Assembly: GCF_900107215.1 (NCBI RefSeq)
Contig: NZ_FNPD01000013.1
Location: forward strand, 1-51,564
Origin: Acetomicrobium thermoterrenum DSM 13490
GTDB taxonomy: Bacteria; Synergistota; Synergistia; Synergistales; Acetomicrobiaceae
Reading direction: 5' to 3'
DNA: 51,564 nucleotides
The notes below the pieces were generated by a model, which saw nothing but the letters and a program-made list of their open reading frames with translations, did no database searches and was not told where the DNA came from. This document shows, in pieces, positions 50,455 to 51,564 of the stretch. Positions within the stretch are counted from its first letter, which is position 1. Each line of letters opens with the position of its first letter. The position numbers and the translations under genes were made by a program.

Positions 50455-50853
50455 ATGTCCGAGGAAAGGAGAATAATATGTACTGCTTGTCCTGTGGGTT
50501 GTTTTATGATTGTCAAAGAAGAAGACGGTCATGTCGTATCGATTTCAGGCAACAGCTGCCCGAGGGGAGAGGAGTACGCTAAAATAGAAATGACCAACCC
50601 ACGTCGAGTGTTTGCATCAACCGTAAGGGTTGAAGGCGGCGCTCTGCCCGTGTGCCCCGTGCGCAGTAAAGAGCCTGTGCCGAAAGATAAGATTTTCGAG
50701 ATAACTAAAGCCGTTGCGCGCGTAACGGTCAAAGCTCCCCTTGAAATAGGGCAGGTTATAATTAAAAATGTCTGCGACACAGGGGTAGATATAGTGGCAA
50801 GCAGATCTCTGCCCACAAAACAATCTGTGGAACTCATTTCGCAAGGAGGTTAA
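50455..50853 (+). CDS. DUF1667 protein, small subunit of the glycerol-3-phosphate dehydrogenase set
   Basis: This 132-residue protein has four cysteines, C9, C12 and C16 in CTACPVGC and C35 in SCPRGEEYA, which could bind a 4Fe-4S cluster. It may be an electron-transfer subunit for the two flavoproteins encoded just upstream, as inferred from constant neighbourhood in other genomes. AAAGGAGGT precedes ATG 50455, and the HPr gene starts 5 bp after the stop. Confidence 0.88.
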   Translation: MSEERRIICTACPVGCFMIVKEEDGHVVSISGNSCPRGEEYAKIEMTNPRRVFASTVRVEGGALPVCPVRSKEPVPKDKIFEITKAVARVTVKAPLEIGQVIIKNVCDTGVDIVASRSLPTKQSVELISQGG

Positions 50854-50857
50854 AGAA

Positions 50858-51118
50858 GTGGTCGAGAAGGAAGTAGTGGTAAAGAACCCGCATGGTTTGC
50901 ATGCCAGGCCGGCGGCATTGTTCGTTCAAAAAGCAGCGGCCTTTCCGTGCAAGATAACCTTATCTAAAAACGACAAGGAAGTCGATGCCAAAAGTATATT
51001 GGCCGTAATGAGTCTAGGCATTGAGCCGAATGAAAAAATCGTCTTGAAGGCTGATGGGGAGAGAGAAGAGGAGGCTTTGGAAGAGCTGGTAAAAATATGT
51101 GAAGACACGGAGATGTAA
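50858..51118 (+). CDS. ptsH: HPr phosphocarrier protein
   Basis: This 86-residue HPr has the active histidine H15 in NPHGLHARPA and a serine S46 in KSILAVMSLGI at the regulatory position of Gram-positive HPr. It is the last gene of the glycerol locus and probably delivers phosphate from EI to DhaM. GTG 50858 follows AAGGAGG. No terminator separates it from the rRNA promoter 29 bp downstream. Confidence 0.96.
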   Translation: MVEKEVVVKNPHGLHARPAALFVQKAAAFPCKITLSKNDKEVDAKSILAVMSLGIEPNEKIVLKADGEREEEALEELVKICEDTEM

Positions 51119-51146
51119 AATATATTAAGTATACATATTTTGGGGG

Positions 51147-51175
51147 TTGACATATTTGGCAAACCCGAATAATAT
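51147..51175 (+). promoter_or_regulatory. rRNA operon promoter
   Basis: TTGACA (51147-51152) and TAATAT (51170-51175) are separated by exactly 17 bp. Transcription would begin near 51182. The leader to 51340 holds two hairpins, one near 51181-51205 (TTGCGCTGCTC with GAGCACGCAA, one bulge) and one at 51282-51297 (GCACCT with AGGTGC), probably used in processing. I see no tRNA or gene in it. Confidence 0.85.
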
Positions 51176-51340
51176 ATCTCTTGCGCTGCTCGAGAGGAGC
51201 ACGCAACAAATCAGCACCTTGACAAGTTCATAGGCAGCAGCGAGAAAGCCTGAAAGTAAAGTAATTGAAATCAGTTGTGCGAGCACCTATTAAGGTGCAA
51301 GTCAGTTGGTTTTCAGCTTGCAACACATAAAGCTTTGGAT

Positions 51341-51564
51341 TGAACGGAGAGTTTGATCCTGGCTCAGGACGAACGCTGGCGGCGCGCTTAACACATGCAA
51401 GTCGTGCGATACCTCGAGCGAGTCTTACGACAAGCTCAAGGTAGAGCGGCGGACGGGTGAGTAACACGTGAGTAGCTGTCCTAAGGAGGGGGATAACGCC
51501 TGGAAACGGGTGCTAAAACCCCATATGCCTCGCAAGAGGTGAAAATGTAGCTTGCTACAGCCTT
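51341..51564 (+). rRNA. 16S rRNA, 5' end (partial)
   Basis: AGAGTTTGATCCTGGCTCAG begins at 51348 and is followed by GACGAACGCTGGCGGCG, the universally conserved 16S start. The GGCGGACGGGTGAGTAACAC block is near 51447. The gene runs past the window end. This is a second rRNA operon in the same orientation as the one ending at position 265. Confidence 0.97.

Noticed and set aside
1..51564. CRISPR arrays, insertion sequences, prophage genes or tRNA genes
   Set aside because: I looked for regular repeats, transposase or integrase-like frames and tRNA cloverleaf signatures and saw none I could support.

Overview
The window runs from the 3' end of one rRNA operon (23S tail and 5S, 1-265) to the start of another (16S 5' end from about 51341), both on the + strand. 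About 45 protein genes fill the space between. They suggest an anaerobic, fermentative, flagellated or at least chemotactic diderm: single-chain pyruvate:ferredoxin oxidoreductase, PEP synthase, anaerobe-type hybrid cluster protein, CheV, a lipid-A-type acyltransferase, and Firmicutes-like GlpP/DhaKLM glycerol genes. A member of the Synergistota (Acetomicrobium/Anaerobaculum-like) fits best. That placement is inferred from gene content and was not searched.

Layout. 405-4817: nucleobase permease, MobA-like nucleotidyltransferase, XdhC, a MoeA-like molybdopterin-binding protein and a Fur-family regulator; this is an accessory set for a molybdenum hydroxylase whose catalytic subunits are not in the window. 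4810-5808: a broken small exported-protein gene and a sirtuin. 5951-11180: a COG2509-type flavoprotein, ferritin, a flavin-reductase-like protein, a DUF2400 protein and a RACo-like corrinoid-activation protein. 11220-14110: Rrf2 regulator, ferredoxin-like protein and Hcp, with a clear promoter and palindrome, probably a nitrosative/redox stress operon.

14293-20598: the most unusual locus. It has a GntR regulator, two paralogous isocitrate-lyase/PEP-mutase-family lyases, a DUF3311-like small membrane protein, a sodium:solute symporter, and large and small subunits of an aconitase/isopropylmalate-dehydratase-type enzyme. It reads as a complete uptake, isomerise/hydrate and cleave route for an unidentified di- or tricarboxylic acid. 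On the opposite strand follow a cupin, PEP synthase and PFOR (20609-27065), which handle the pyruvate such a lyase could release.

27162-34737: 4-alpha-glucanotransferase, CheV, an unknown protein translationally coupled to CheV, an HD-domain protein, SbcD and an SbcC without a visible zinc hook. 34789-43132: a small anchored protein, a NarL-type two-component pair, a DUF2179-type membrane protein, an unknown anchored protein, TyrS, a Mop-type molbindin, an LpxL-like acyltransferase and another unknown. 43166-51118: a glycerol/dihydroxyacetone locus with GlpP, DhaK-DhaL-DhaM, GlpK, a GlpA-type flavoprotein, its partner flavoprotein, a DUF1667 protein and HPr. Intrinsic terminators before dhaK and before the GlpA-type gene are candidate GlpP antitermination targets. 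A textbook rRNA promoter (51147-51175) follows directly.
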